Positions 26,847 to 35,780 are shown, counted from the first letter of the stretch. The stretch is 64,000 bases of DNA from Paenibacillus pinisoli (GCF_003605435.1 NZ_QXQB01000006.1:1-64000), one strand, 5' to 3'. The notes: generated from the letters alone by a model not told the origin. Translations and numbers: made by a program.

Positions 26847-27683
26847 ATGAAAAAACGACTGATAGACATTTTGATGATCATGGTAGGCGCATTTATTTTT
26901 GCGGTTGCGATCAATGTGTTTGTCATCCCGAATGATCTGGGCGAAGGCGGCGTCACCGGCCTGACGATTATCGCTTATTACCAATTTCAATGGTCACCCG
27001 GTCTGGTCAACCTGATTATTAACTCATTTCTGCTTATTATCGGCTATAAATTTTTGGATAAAACGACGACGATCTATACGGTCATTGCCGTCTTGTTCAA
27101 CTCGCTGTTCCTGCATCTGACGGAGAGCTGGACGATTGGCACGCATGATCTCATGATCAATACGATCTTCGGCGGCGTTCTTACAGGCGCCGGGATCGGC
27201 ATCATTATCCGCGTAGGCGGCACGACGGCGGGAACGACGATTCTGGCCAGAATTATGAACAAATATTTGGACTGGAATGTCAGCTACGCGCTCCTGTTCT
27301 TCGATCTGATTGTCGTATTTGCGTCATATTTCATCATCGGCATTCAGGGCATGCTGTTCACGATTGTGATGCTGTATGTCGGCACGAAGGTGATGGACTT
27401 TATTATTGAAGGTCTGAATTCGCAGAAGGCCGTCATGATTGTCTCCAATGAGCAGAAACTGATTGCGGAGAGAGTCAACAAGGTGATGGACCGCGGGGTA
27501 ACGGTATTTTACGGCAAAGGCAACTACACCAATACGCCGAAGGATATTCTGTATATCGTCATTACGAAGCCTGAAGTCAGCATGCTGAAAAAAATCGTCA
27601 AATCGGTCGACAAAAATGCGTTTATTACGATCCATGATGTACGCAATGTATTCGGCGAAGGATTTGTGGATATTTCGAAATAG
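26847..27683 (+). CDS. YitT family membrane protein (DUF161 plus DUF2179)
   Basis: About 278 residues. Five to six TM segments start with MKKRLIDILMIMVGAF and the conserved NVFVIPNDLGEGGVTG. A cytoplasmic DUF2179 domain at the C-terminus contains GVTVFYGKGNYTNTPKDILY. The family is widespread in Firmicutes with no settled function. Start ATG 26847 is 12 bases after AAAGGA; GTG 26838 is an alternative. It is monocistronic with its own terminator. Confidence 0.9.
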   Translation: MKKRLIDILMIMVGAFIFAVAINVFVIPNDLGEGGVTGLTIIAYYQFQWSPGLVNLIINSFLLIIGYKFLDKTTTIYTVIAVLFNSLFLHLTESWTIGTHDLMINTIFGGVLTGAGIGIIIRVGGTTAGTTILARIMNKYLDWNVSYALLFFDLIVVFASYFIIGIQGMLFTIVMLYVGTKVMDFIIEGLNSQKAVMIVSNEQKLIAERVNKVMDRGVTVFYGKGNYTNTPKDILYIVITKPEVSMLKKIVKSVDKNAFITIHDVRNVFGEGFVDISK

Positions 27684-27692
27684 CAGGCCAAT

Positions 27693-27726
27693 AAAAACGC
27701 CGTTCCTGTACAGGAGCGGCGTTTTT
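27693..27726 (+). terminator. rho-independent terminator after the YitT gene
   Basis: Near-perfect inverted repeat AAAAACGCCGTTCCTG / CAGGAGCGGCGTTTTT; it works in both directions. Confidence 0.88.
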
Positions 27727-27815
27727 GTTCATAGGGGACAGATTAGAGCGCTCTGTTACCGTCGCGCTAATGCGTGTGCGTTCGCGGAAAGTTGACGGCT
27801 GGACTATTCGCTGCC

Positions 27816-28853
27816 TTACGAGCGAGCCAGCTCCTTGCGCACAATCGGCGCAACCTTCGTGCCAAGCAGCTCGATGGAGCGCAGCACTTCGCGGTGCGGC
27901 ATGGAGCCAATGTCTACATGATGCAGGAAGCGGGTCAGACCCAGGTTTTTGTGCAGCAATACGATTTTCTCCGCGACATATTCCGGATCGCCGACATAGA
28001 GGGAGCCTCTGAGGCTGCGTGCGGAATCGAATGCTTCGCGGTCATAATGCGGCCAGCCTCTCTCGCGTCCGATCGTGTTCATTTGGGCTTGGGTATACGG
28101 GAAGAAGGTGTCTGCTGCTTCTTCGGTCGTATCGGCGATAAAGCCGTGGGAGTGCGTCGCGATCTGCAGCTTCCGCGGATCATGGCCGGCTCTGGTGGCC
28201 GCTTGCTTATACAGGTTCACCAGCGGGGCGAACCGCTCCGGCATGCCGCCGATGATAGCGAAGACGACTGGCAAGCCCAGCGTGCCGGCGCGAACGGCGG
28301 ATTCCGGGTTGCCGCCTGTTCCGATCCAGACCGGAAGCGGGTCCTGGACAGAGCGCGGATATACGCCGCGATTGTTGATGGCAGGGCGGTGGCCTCCGCG
28401 CCAAGTGACCTTCTCGGAATCGCGCACCGCGAGAAGCAGCTCCAGCTTCTCCTCGAACAATTCATCATAATCGTCCAGGCTCTGGCCGAAGAGCGGGAAG
28501 GATTCGATGAAGGATCCGCGTCCAGCCATAATCTCTGCTCGTCCGTTCGAGATGCCATCCAGTGTGGAGAAGGCTTGGTATACGCGGACAGGATCATCCG
28601 ACGACAAGACCGTTACGGCGCTGGAGAGGCGGATATTCTTCGTGCGGGAAGCCGCTGCTGCCAGCAATACAGCAGGTGCGCTTGCGGCATAGTCGGCGCG
28701 GTGATGCTCGCCGACGGCATATACGTCAAGGCCGACCTGGTCGGCAAGTACAATCTCTTCTACTCCGTTGCGCAGCCGCTCGGCATGGCCGATCGCCTTG
28801 CCTGTGACCGGATGGGGCGTGGCTTCCATAAATGTACTGATTCCAATTTCCAT
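27816..28853 (-). CDS. LLM-class flavin-dependent oxidoreductase
   Basis: 345 residues with the bacterial luciferase-like TIM barrel. Visible segments are MEIGISTFMEATPHPVTG, YAVGEHHRADYAASAP, GRAEIMAGRGSF and PVWIGTGGNPESAVRAG. These enzymes use reduced flavin (FMNH2 or F420) to oxidise a substrate with O2. It is transcribed alone. The 5' region contains an inverted repeat around GTTTACTATAA, a possible operator. The substrate is unknown. Confidence 0.88.
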   Translation of the reverse strand: MEIGISTFMEATPHPVTGKAIGHAERLRNGVEEIVLADQVGLDVYAVGEHHRADYAASAPAVLLAAAASRTKNIRLSSAVTVLSSDDPVRVYQAFSTLDGISNGRAEIMAGRGSFIESFPLFGQSLDDYDELFEEKLELLLAVRDSEKVTWRGGHRPAINNRGVYPRSVQDPLPVWIGTGGNPESAVRAGTLGLPVVFAIIGGMPERFAPLVNLYKQAATRAGHDPRKLQIATHSHGFIADTTEEAADTFFPYTQAQMNTIGRERGWPHYDREAFDSARSLRGSLYVGDPEYVAEKIVLLHKNLGLTRFLHHVDIGSMPHREVLRSIELLGTKVAPIVRKELARS

Positions 28854-28883
28854 AATATTCGACGCCTCCTTTACTTTTTTACA

Positions 28884-28926
28884 GTTTACTATAAAAATGA
28901 ATGTAAATCAATTATAGTAAGTAAAC
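28884..28926. promoter_or_regulatory. inverted repeat upstream of the luciferase-like gene
   Basis: GTTTACTATAA at 28884-28894 and TTATAGTAAGTAAAC at 28912-28926 are complementary apart from a 4-base insertion. The pair lies 31-73 bases upstream of the LLM gene start on the minus strand, where a repressor could bind. No regulator gene is adjacent. Confidence 0.35.
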
Positions 28927-29088
28927 GGCAGTTCAATCCTACCTTATTGTGGCATAGAACGGCTGCCTTTACACTTGTCTCGCTGCTCCAATATGCAATT
29001 TATTTCCGCATTGCGGTTCCTTCTATATGGTTTCTACACAAGTCCAAGGTAGAATGGAGATAGCTCTATGCTTATCTGGAGGGTGAAC

Positions 29089-29781
29089 ATGAAAACAATC
29101 GCAGTGGTTGATGATGAATATAAAATACGCGACGTGCTCGTATCTTATTTGGCACAAGGAGGATTCCGCTGCCTGGAAGCGGGGACGGGACGCGAGGCCT
29201 TGCGGATCGTTGAGGAGCAGCCGCCTGATCTGATCATACTGGATCTCATGCTACCGGATATGGACGGAGAGGCGGTATGCGAAGCGATACGCCGGATTCA
29301 TTCTATTCCAATACTGATGCTGACGGCAAAGGTCTCGGAGAGTAATCGAATTAGAGGGTTGTCGCTGGGGGCGGACGATTATGTCATCAAACCGTTTGAT
29401 CCTCGCGAGGTAGTGGCGCGTGTGCGCGCTATATTGCGCCGTACGGATGACAATCAGCTGCTGGCGGATCGCCTCGTGTTCCATGGCGGCCATCTGGCCA
29501 TCGATTCGCTCAAGCAAGAGGTGCATTGCGGGGGAGAAGCGGTGAGCCTGACGCCGAATGAATACAAGCTGCTGCTTGCGCTGGCGAAGCATCCCCAGCG
29601 GCGGTTCACACGCGAGGAGCTGGTGGAGAAGGTGCTGGGTTATGAATTCGAGGGAGATATTCGCACGATCGATCAGCATGTCAAAAATATCCGCTCCAAA
29701 ATCGAACCCGATCCCAAATCGCCCGTTTACATCGTGACGGTATACGGGACGGGATACCGGTTCGCGGGGGGAGAAGCATGA
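29089..29781 (+). CDS. OmpR/PhoB-family response regulator
   Basis: 230 residues from ATG 29089, behind CTGGAGGGTG. The receiver domain has acidic pocket VVDDEY, phospho-acceptor Asp in DLIILDLMLPDMDG and Lys in YVIKPFDPRE. The C-terminal winged helix ends with VYIVTVYGTGYRF. The stop overlaps the kinase start by 4 bases. The lipoprotein gene at 30990 is a plausible target. Confidence 0.94.
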   Translation: MKTIAVVDDEYKIRDVLVSYLAQGGFRCLEAGTGREALRIVEEQPPDLIILDLMLPDMDGEAVCEAIRRIHSIPILMLTAKVSESNRIRGLSLGADDYVIKPFDPREVVARVRAILRRTDDNQLLADRLVFHGGHLAIDSLKQEVHCGGEAVSLTPNEYKLLLALAKHPQRRFTREELVEKVLGYEFEGDIRTIDQHVKNIRSKIEPDPKSPVYIVTVYGTGYRFAGGEA

Positions 29782-30857
29782 AGCGGCGCCTTCACCTGCG
29801 GCTGGCGTTCATCATCATTGCGCTTGCCGCAGGCGTTGTTGCGATTGCGGTGATCAGCATTGTCCTGGAGACGCATTATCACTTTACGATGTATCAGGAG
29901 CAGCATGAAGCGTCGGGCATGGATGGAGATCCAAAGGCGCTGGCTTATCACCTGGAGCAGGCGCTTATTCAGACGATCCTTTGGACGGGCCTCGGTTCCA
30001 TTACGCTGGCTGTTGTTCTGGGCTTCTACGTCGCAAGGCGCATATCCGAGCCGCTTGTTCATATGAAACGGATTGCGGAGAGAATGTCGGGCGGGCAGTG
30101 GCATTCAAGAGTGCATGTCAAGGGGGAGGATGAGCTGGCGCAGCTTGGCGCTTCGCTGAACTCGCTAGCAGACCAGCTTCGCCAGCAAGAGCAGCTTCGG
30201 GTGACGATGACCGAGGATATTGCCCATGAGCTGCGCACGCCCCTTGCAACCTTGAAGAGCCACATGCGGGCCATGGAGGACGGAATATGGGCTCCGACGC
30301 CGGAGCGTATCCATGCCTGCTATGAGGAGATTGAGCGGCTGGCCCGGCTGGTTGCGGAGCTGGAGGATTTGACTCATGTGGAGTCTCCCGGGTTCCAACT
30401 GAATCGCAGCTTGTGCCCGCTTGCAGACGTCATTCAGCGCGCTGCCGATCTTGTGCATGCCGCCTTCAGAGAGAAGGGCGTAGCCCTTAGCTTCCAGGCT
30501 GATTCAGGGATCCAACTGGAGATGGACCCGAACCGGATGATGCAAATTATGGCTAACCTGCTGAGCAATGCGCTGAAGTATACTCCGCAAGGAGGCAATG
30601 TCCATATAGAGGCTGCTGATGAGGGGGAGGACGTGCGCCTGCTGGTGCGGGATACAGGGAGCGGCATCCCGCCGGAGGAGCTGCCCTATATCTTCGAGCG
30701 ATTCTATCGTACGGAGAAGTCCCGCAATCGCCGGACAGGAGGCAGCGGCCTCGGGCTTACAATTGTTAAGCAGCTGGTTACGGCACATGGCGGAACGGTG
30801 CGAGCAGAGAGCGGCGGTACTGGCACAACCATTCATATCCGGCTGCCGAAGCACTGA
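29778..30857 (+). CDS. membrane sensor histidine kinase (BaeS-like)
   Basis: 359 residues. Two TM helices at about 8-30 and 70-90 flank a short (~40 residue) outside loop, followed by HAMP. The H-box is EDIAHELRTPLATLKSHM. The HATPase shows NLLSNALKYTPQGG and DTGSGIPPEELPYIFERFYR. A small sensor loop suggests envelope or intramembrane sensing. It forms an operon with the response regulator, overlapping it by 4 bases. Confidence 0.93.
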   Translation: MKRRLHLRLAFIIIALAAGVVAIAVISIVLETHYHFTMYQEQHEASGMDGDPKALAYHLEQALIQTILWTGLGSITLAVVLGFYVARRISEPLVHMKRIAERMSGGQWHSRVHVKGEDELAQLGASLNSLADQLRQQEQLRVTMTEDIAHELRTPLATLKSHMRAMEDGIWAPTPERIHACYEEIERLARLVAELEDLTHVESPGFQLNRSLCPLADVIQRAADLVHAAFREKGVALSFQADSGIQLEMDPNRMMQIMANLLSNALKYTPQGGNVHIEAADEGEDVRLLVRDTGSGIPPEELPYIFERFYRTEKSRNRRTGGSGLGLTIVKQLVTAHGGTVRAESGGTGTTIHIRLPKH

Positions 30858-30989
30858 CCGGCATCTACACAGGATCTTCAAAACCTCCGATTATACTGAT
30901 CTTGCCCGGAAGCTTGTCCCCGGTATGGAGCATATCCAAAACAGGGAGACAATGTACGGAGTTCAGTAGCAGGATACAGGAGGTTTGGC

Positions 30990-32273
30990 ATGTTCCAACA
31001 TACATGGAAAGCGGGCATCGTATCCGCCGCGCTTCTATTGACGCTTACAGGATGCTTCGACTCGAATAAGCCTGCCGCAAGTACCGGAGGCGGCAGCACG
31101 GTCGTCGGTTCATCGGCGCCTTGGATTGCTTCCAAAAATACAACAAGAATCAATGCGGATCAGCCGGAGGAAGCGGCAGTTATCGTATCGCAGACGTTGT
31201 GGATGGCTACGGAGGAGGGCAATCGTCCCGGTGGCGTCATTATCGCCGATCCGCAGGATTGGCAGACCGCTCTGGTCAGCGCGAATCTCATCCACCATCC
31301 CAATGATGGTCCGGTCTTGTTCGCAGGCCCGGACAGCGTTCCGGATGTGACGCTGCAGGAGCTGAAGCGGCTTCGTCCCAAAGGCGTGGATAGCAATAAT
31401 GGCGTCCAAGTGATGCTGGTCGGCAATTTGGGGGAGAACGTAGAGGTTCAAATCAAAGCGCTTGGCTATAAGACGGACCGCATCGAAGGGGGAAGCGCTC
31501 CGGCTATCGCCAAGGAAATAGACGCCTACTATGCCGAATTGACGAAGGAGATCCCGAAATCCGTAATTGTGGGCTCGATGGATAGCGCCGAATATACGAT
31601 GCCGGCCGTCAATTGGATAGCCCATATGCCGGAGCCGCTGTTATATGTAAAGAAAGACAACATTCCGCAAGAGACGATTGATGCGCTGAACACGCGCGGC
31701 GGCGGAGCGAATATCTATATTCTGGGCCCGGAAGGGGCCGTATCGGCTAAGGTCGAGGAGCAGCTGGGCCAATACGGCAAGGTCGTCCGGATTGCCGGTG
31801 ACGATCCTTACGAGAATGCGATAGCCTTCGCGAAATTCAAAGATCCGGAGACGGGCTTCGGCTGGGGGATCGACTCGCCTGGCCATAACTTCTCCTTCGC
31901 AGCGAAGGCTTCGCCGGAGCTCGCCCTTGCAGCCGCGCCGTTCTCGCATCTGGGCAAGCACGCTCCGCTGCTATGGACGGATAAGAAGGGAATGCCGGAT
32001 TCCGTCATGGCGTATGTCATGTCTATTCAACCGAAGTACAAGGAATCTCCAGTCGAAGGCCCGTTTAATCACGCTTGGCTGACAGGCTCGAAGGGCGAGC
32101 TGTCCGAAGCGGCGCAAGGCGAGATTGATGCCATGCTGGAGATTGTATCGGAGTCGGGAGCGGGACATGGTGCTCACGGCGGCGGACAGCCTGCCGAAGA
32201 GGGACAGTCCTCCTCCGGCGCCCAAGAGGGCGGCAGCGGGGGCGGAGGCGAAAGCGGAGGCTCCCATCATTAA
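30990..32273 (+). CDS. cell-wall-binding-repeat-2 type lipoprotein
   Basis: 427 residues. The signal peptide ends in LTLTGC (Cys near 22). The body resembles cell wall binding repeat 2 modules: NTTRINADQPEEAAVIVSQT, VIIADPQDWQTALVSANLI and VVRIAGDDPYENAIAFAKF. The C-terminal ~45 residues are low-complexity Gly/Ser/Glu/His, ending in GGSHH, which might bind metal. It lies 132 bases after the kinase gene and may be controlled by that system. It is probably held on the outer face of the membrane, contacting the wall. Confidence 0.75.
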   Translation: MFQHTWKAGIVSAALLLTLTGCFDSNKPAASTGGGSTVVGSSAPWIASKNTTRINADQPEEAAVIVSQTLWMATEEGNRPGGVIIADPQDWQTALVSANLIHHPNDGPVLFAGPDSVPDVTLQELKRLRPKGVDSNNGVQVMLVGNLGENVEVQIKALGYKTDRIEGGSAPAIAKEIDAYYAELTKEIPKSVIVGSMDSAEYTMPAVNWIAHMPEPLLYVKKDNIPQETIDALNTRGGGANIYILGPEGAVSAKVEEQLGQYGKVVRIAGDDPYENAIAFAKFKDPETGFGWGIDSPGHNFSFAAKASPELALAAAPFSHLGKHAPLLWTDKKGMPDSVMAYVMSIQPKYKESPVEGPFNHAWLTGSKGELSEAAQGEIDAMLEIVSESGAGHGAHGGGQPAEEGQSSSGAQEGGSGGGGESGGSHH

Positions 32274-32341
32274 TACGGCTGAGCAGAAAGGGAGCTGTCT
32301 CGAAAGCAGGTTGACTCCAAGAGACATCGGTGAAAATTAAT

Positions 32342-32383
32342 AAAATGACGGTGCCTGGGTGTTATCCCTGCACCGTCATTTTG
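32342..32383 (+). terminator. rho-independent terminator after the lipoprotein gene
   Basis: Stem AAAATGACGGTGC / GCACCGTCATTTT with a 15-base loop. Confidence 0.8.
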
Positions 32384-32460
32384 GTTTGGTCTGCTTATAA
32401 ATAAGGAAGTCCCTTAGTTATTTAGCTATTAATTCTGAACAGTTCTGCGCTCTGGTTGCG

Positions 32461-32922
32461 TGTAACGTTGTGAGGCGTCGCTACAATCGTATTTCCGCTA
32501 CTTTGTCGCGTGTAACGTTGTGAGGCGTCGCTACAATCGCATTTCCGCTACTTTGTCGTGTGTAACGTTGTGAGGCGTCGCTACAATCGTATTTCCGCCA
32601 CTTTGACGCGTGTAACGTTGTGAGGCGTCGCTACAATCGTATTTCCGCTACTTTGTCGCGTGTAACGTTGTGAGGCGTCGCTACAATCGTATTTCCGCTA
32701 CTTTGTCGCGTGTAACGTTGTGAGGCGTCGCTACAATCGTATTTCCGCCACTTTGACGCGTGTAACGTTGTGAGGCGTCGCTACAATTGTATTTCCGCTA
32801 CTTTGTCGCGTGTAACGTTGTGAGGCGTCGCTACAATCGCATTTCCGCTACTTTGTCGCGTGTAACGTTGTGAGGCGTCGCTATAATCGCATTTCCGCCA
32901 CTTTGTCGCGTGTAACGTTGTG
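32461..32922. repeat. 50-bp tandem repeat array, nine full units plus a partial tenth
   Basis: Units begin with TGTAACGTTGTGAGGCGTCG at 32461, 32511, 32561 and every 50 bases to 32861, with a 12-base remnant at 32911. Units differ at only a few positions. Units 3 and 6 share CCACTTTGACGCG, and units 1-3 look duplicated as 4-6, a 150-bp higher-order repeat. Each unit can pair TGTAACG with CGCTACA (one mismatch). There are no unique spacers, so it is not CRISPR, and 50 is not a multiple of 3, so a coding repeat is unlikely. The flanks 32384-32460 and 32923-33104 hold nothing recognisable. Confidence 0.97.
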
Positions 32923-33104
32923 TGGCACAGTTATTTCGCTTTTTGGGACAGCCTGTTTTTCGGTTGGCCGGAACCGCGCGTCATCGCAAGGCAGTCAGGC
33001 CGGCACCATTGGCGATCGGGGTCGTGTTCGGCGCATTGGCGAACTGACCGTTGCAGACGAAGACAACGCGGTTTACTGCAAAAATAATGGATACACCCGA
33101 GGGA

Positions 33105-34988
33105 TTACATGCGAGCCGGGGCCGGAAGGCCAAGCGTATCCAGTGCTTCGCCCATGGTCTGCCGGAACAAGGAGACGAGCCATAGACGGTATGCCTTTGT
33201 ATCCTCAGCGGCCTTCAGAATCGGACATGCCGCGTAGAAGTTGTTGAACAGGGAGGCAAGCTCATAAGCGTAGTTGCAGATAATTGTTGGAGACAGCTCG
33301 CGGGCAGCTGCATGCAGCGTATCCTGCCAAGCGGCGATATGGCGGATCAAAGCGAGCTCCGCTTTTTCTTTTGGCTCAGCCTCAGCCGGAATGGCAGCAG
33401 AACCGGTGCCGTGCTCAGCCGTCTTCGCGATGATATTCGCCGCGCGCGCGTATGCGTACATCAGGTAGACGCCGGTATTGCCGGTTACTTCGGTTGCTTG
33501 CTGAAGATCGAATACAACCTCCGTCGATAAGGCGAAGCGCAGCAGATAATACCGGATGGCTGCAGCCCCGATGATGCGGCTGGACAAGCCGTGTGCGTCC
33601 GAGCGCTTCTCGTCGATCACGTTCTCCATCCGGTCCAGCAGATCGGCGATCTTAATGCCTACGCCTTGTCTGCCGGACATCGCATAAGAGGACTTGCCGG
33701 ATGAGGTGTCGATGCCAAGTTCCTCCGCAGCGGCAGGGCTCAGCGATACGACCCCGTAGCTGACATGGCGCAGCTTATCGGCTTGCTCGGCATAGCCCAG
33801 CACCTCGAGCGCCTGCTTCACCATGGCCTGCGGATATTCCTGTCTGTAGTCGATCACGTTGATGACGGTATCGGCTTTGCCGTACGTTGAGGAAGAGAGG
33901 CCGCCATGGTGCGTTGACCAAAGCCCGTCCGAGAAAGGCTGGTACGAGAAGTCCCTCTCCAGCAGTCCGAATTTCCATAAGTGGTAGGCGATATCCTTGG
34001 CGGTATAGGTCAGAATGCCGTTCGAGCGTACCAGCACCTTATCCATCTGATGCTGATCGGCTTCATCCGACTCCATAGCTGTCTCGCTTGTGCCAGTTGC
34101 GGTCTGCCTTAGCACCCAGCACCCTTCCAGCTTGCCGGACGTCTCCTGCACGAAGGAGGAAGTGCCGCTCAGACGCTCGAACGCCGCCTGCCAGAATCCT
34201 TCCCTGACGATCTGGCTTTCCCATACGAGCAGGTCATAATCGATGCCGAAGGCCTTCATCTCCTCCAAATGCTCGCGCACGATGCGCTCCGCTACAAGCA
34301 GCCCGATCCAGGACAAGCCGTTGTCGCCTTCCTCCAGCGCGTGCAGCACATTCGTCCGTTCGCTTAGCTTAACAGGATTTGCCGCATACTCCCGATTGAC
34401 GCCGGAATAGATATCCCAGCAGAAGTCGCCGAAGCGGGCATGCTCCTTGTTCAGCGGAACATGCAGCAGTCCGACTACGGTATCGGCAAGCTGATTGCCC
34501 AGATCGTCGATATAATTGTGAACCTCCACCTCGCGCCCGGTTTTCTTCAGAATGCGGGCAAGCGTATCGCCGATGCAGGAATTGCGCAGATGGCCGATAT
34601 GAGCCGATTTGTTGGGGTTGATCGAGGTATGCTCGATAATGGCCTTGCCGCCGAAGGCATCGGACGAATGGAATTCGCGGCGTGCCCAATCGTTCCAATC
34701 CAGATGCACGTTCAAGAAGCCGGGCGGCGCCACTTCAATCAGGCGTGCCAGAGCGGAGAACTCGGCATCGCTCTCCAGCTTGTTCTTAAGCAGCCCTGCG
34801 ATATGCAGGGGAGGCTTGCGCAGCGGCTTGGCGAGCTGCATGGCTACATTGGTCGAGTAATCCCCGTGCTCCATATGCACAGGCTGCTCCACCGCAATCT
34901 TCAAATCCTGCGGACGCTCGGCGCCTAATTCCTCATGCAATTCAAGCACAGCCTCAGCTATGCGCAATTTCATCCATTCGATTAACAT
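33105..34988 (-). CDS. argS: arginyl-tRNA synthetase
   Basis: 627 residues from ATG 34988, chosen for AAAGGAGG 8 bases upstream; the open frame extends further into the T-box leader. Class I motifs are visible: HIGH-type SINPNKSAHIGHLRNSCIGD, an N-terminal Add-1 domain (VEQPVHMEHGDYSTNVAMQL) and a C-terminal DALR anticodon-binding domain (VYLMYAYARAANI). A canonical KMSKS is not expected in ArgS; GRQGVGIKIADLLDRM occupies the matching place. The enzyme charges tRNA-Arg. It is preceded by a T-box riboswitch, so expression responds to uncharged tRNA. Confidence 0.95.
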   Translation of the reverse strand: MLIEWMKLRIAEAVLELHEELGAERPQDLKIAVEQPVHMEHGDYSTNVAMQLAKPLRKPPLHIAGLLKNKLESDAEFSALARLIEVAPPGFLNVHLDWNDWARREFHSSDAFGGKAIIEHTSINPNKSAHIGHLRNSCIGDTLARILKKTGREVEVHNYIDDLGNQLADTVVGLLHVPLNKEHARFGDFCWDIYSGVNREYAANPVKLSERTNVLHALEEGDNGLSWIGLLVAERIVREHLEEMKAFGIDYDLLVWESQIVREGFWQAAFERLSGTSSFVQETSGKLEGCWVLRQTATGTSETAMESDEADQHQMDKVLVRSNGILTYTAKDIAYHLWKFGLLERDFSYQPFSDGLWSTHHGGLSSSTYGKADTVINVIDYRQEYPQAMVKQALEVLGYAEQADKLRHVSYGVVSLSPAAAEELGIDTSSGKSSYAMSGRQGVGIKIADLLDRMENVIDEKRSDAHGLSSRIIGAAAIRYYLLRFALSTEVVFDLQQATEVTGNTGVYLMYAYARAANIIAKTAEHGTGSAAIPAEAEPKEKAELALIRHIAAWQDTLHAAARELSPTIICNYAYELASLFNNFYAACPILKAAEDTKAYRLWLVSLFRQTMGEALDTLGLPAPARM

Positions 34989-35010
34989 CCCAGCATCCTC
35001 CTTTGACTCA

Positions 35011-35052
35011 TAAAAAAACGCCCCCGTCTCTTGGAATAAGAGACGAAGGCGT
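35011..35052 (-). terminator. T-box-regulated terminator hairpin
   Basis: Minus-strand stem ACGCC-TTCGTCTCTT / AAGAGACGGGGGCGT-type pairing with a TTTTTTTA tail, directly after the T-box. The 5' arm competes with the antiterminator formed with the T-box sequence. Confidence 0.85.
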
Positions 35053-35262
35053 GTGCATTCGCGGTACCACTCTTGTTGCTGAACGGAAGGCTCAGCCACT
35101 CAATACGGATAACGGCCGCAGCCGAGACTTCTTACTTTGAAGGTTCAGAAGCCTATCTTATGGGTCCGGTTCGCTGCTGCATCCATACCGGCTCCCACTC
35201 TCCCGGCTCGCTTGAACTTCTGCTGGCAGTTACTCTCCCAATCATGGATTGTTCGATATTTT
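35011..35262 (-). promoter_or_regulatory. T-box riboswitch leader of argS
   Basis: On the minus strand the T-box core AGAGTGGTACCGCG occupies 35073-35060. It is preceded by a long structured region with the stem I landmarks GGGAGAGTA and AGCGAGCCGGGAGAGTGGG, and followed by an intrinsic terminator at 35052-35011. The -10 box TATAAT is at 35273-35268, placing the transcript start near 35261. The TGGT within the T-box pairs with an ACCA tRNA end, so the matching tRNA has discriminator A. I could not assign the specifier codon with confidence; Arg follows from the downstream gene. Confidence 0.93.
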
Positions 35263-35273
35263 TACTAATTATA

Positions 35274-35648
35274 ACGATTCATTCGCAAAACGCAAGCCCC
35301 TGTTAATGGCGCAATATAGCTTCTGCCACGGAGGGAAGCCAACGATTGAGCGATTTCAGCCATTTGACCTTGCCTATCGCGATCTCCAGGCGATCGCGGC
35401 GAAAGCTGCGGGAAAATTGTTCGGCAAGCGGTTCCTGCGATATTTTGCCGCGGCCTCTGCCATGCGTCATAGCGGTGTCCATGATTGGCGGAATGATTTC
35501 GAATATCCTGTAAAAAGCAAGTGCATTTCGCAGAGCAGTCGCAAGTATAGTCTCCCTCCAAATGGCTGGTAATCGATTCCTAGTATGGAATTCATTCCAT
35601 AGTCCTAACTGCAGCGCGAGACCACCCCTAAATGAACTAAAAAACAAA
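35274..35648. other. intergenic stretch between argS leader and the peptide locus
   Basis: About 375 bases. Open frames exist on both strands (plus 35306-35572, minus 35303-35561), but none has a convincing RBS or a recognisable product, and they overlap each other. The minus strand must hold the upstream promoter elements of argS next to 35280. The rest may be a gene remnant; nothing firm is visible. Confidence 0.4.
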
Positions 35649-35677
35649 TTGACAAAATCTTAAAATTTCCTTAATAT
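35649..35677 (+). promoter_or_regulatory. strong sigma-A promoter of the peptide locus
   Basis: TTGACA at 35649-35654, exactly 17 bp, TAATAT at 35672-35677 (5 of 6 for the -10). The predicted transcript start is near 35684, leaving a leader of about 97 bases before the TTG start of the peptide gene. Confidence 0.75.
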
Positions 35678-35689
35678 TAGGACACAATC

Positions 35690-35705
35690 GTTCTTAATTA
35701 AGAAC
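35690..35705. promoter_or_regulatory. perfect 16-bp palindrome just downstream of the predicted start site
   Basis: GTTCTTAATTAAGAAC is fully self-complementary and spans about +6 to +21 of the predicted transcript. A dimeric repressor bound here would block initiation or early elongation. No regulator gene is present in the locus, so the factor would be encoded elsewhere. Confidence 0.55.
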
Positions 35706-35780
35706 ATTGGATCATTCGCAGATCGCTTCCGCACTCATTCATGCAGGATGATACCACCCGTTAGAAGGAGGTGTTAGGCC

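Noticed and set aside
32461..32922. CRISPR array
   Set aside because: The 50-bp units are contiguous and nearly identical; there are no unique spacers and no cas genes.
35249..35572. Plus-strand open frame between argS leader and peptide gene
   Set aside because: No RBS, overlap with the argS promoter region and no recognisable product; kept only as an unresolved intergenic stretch.
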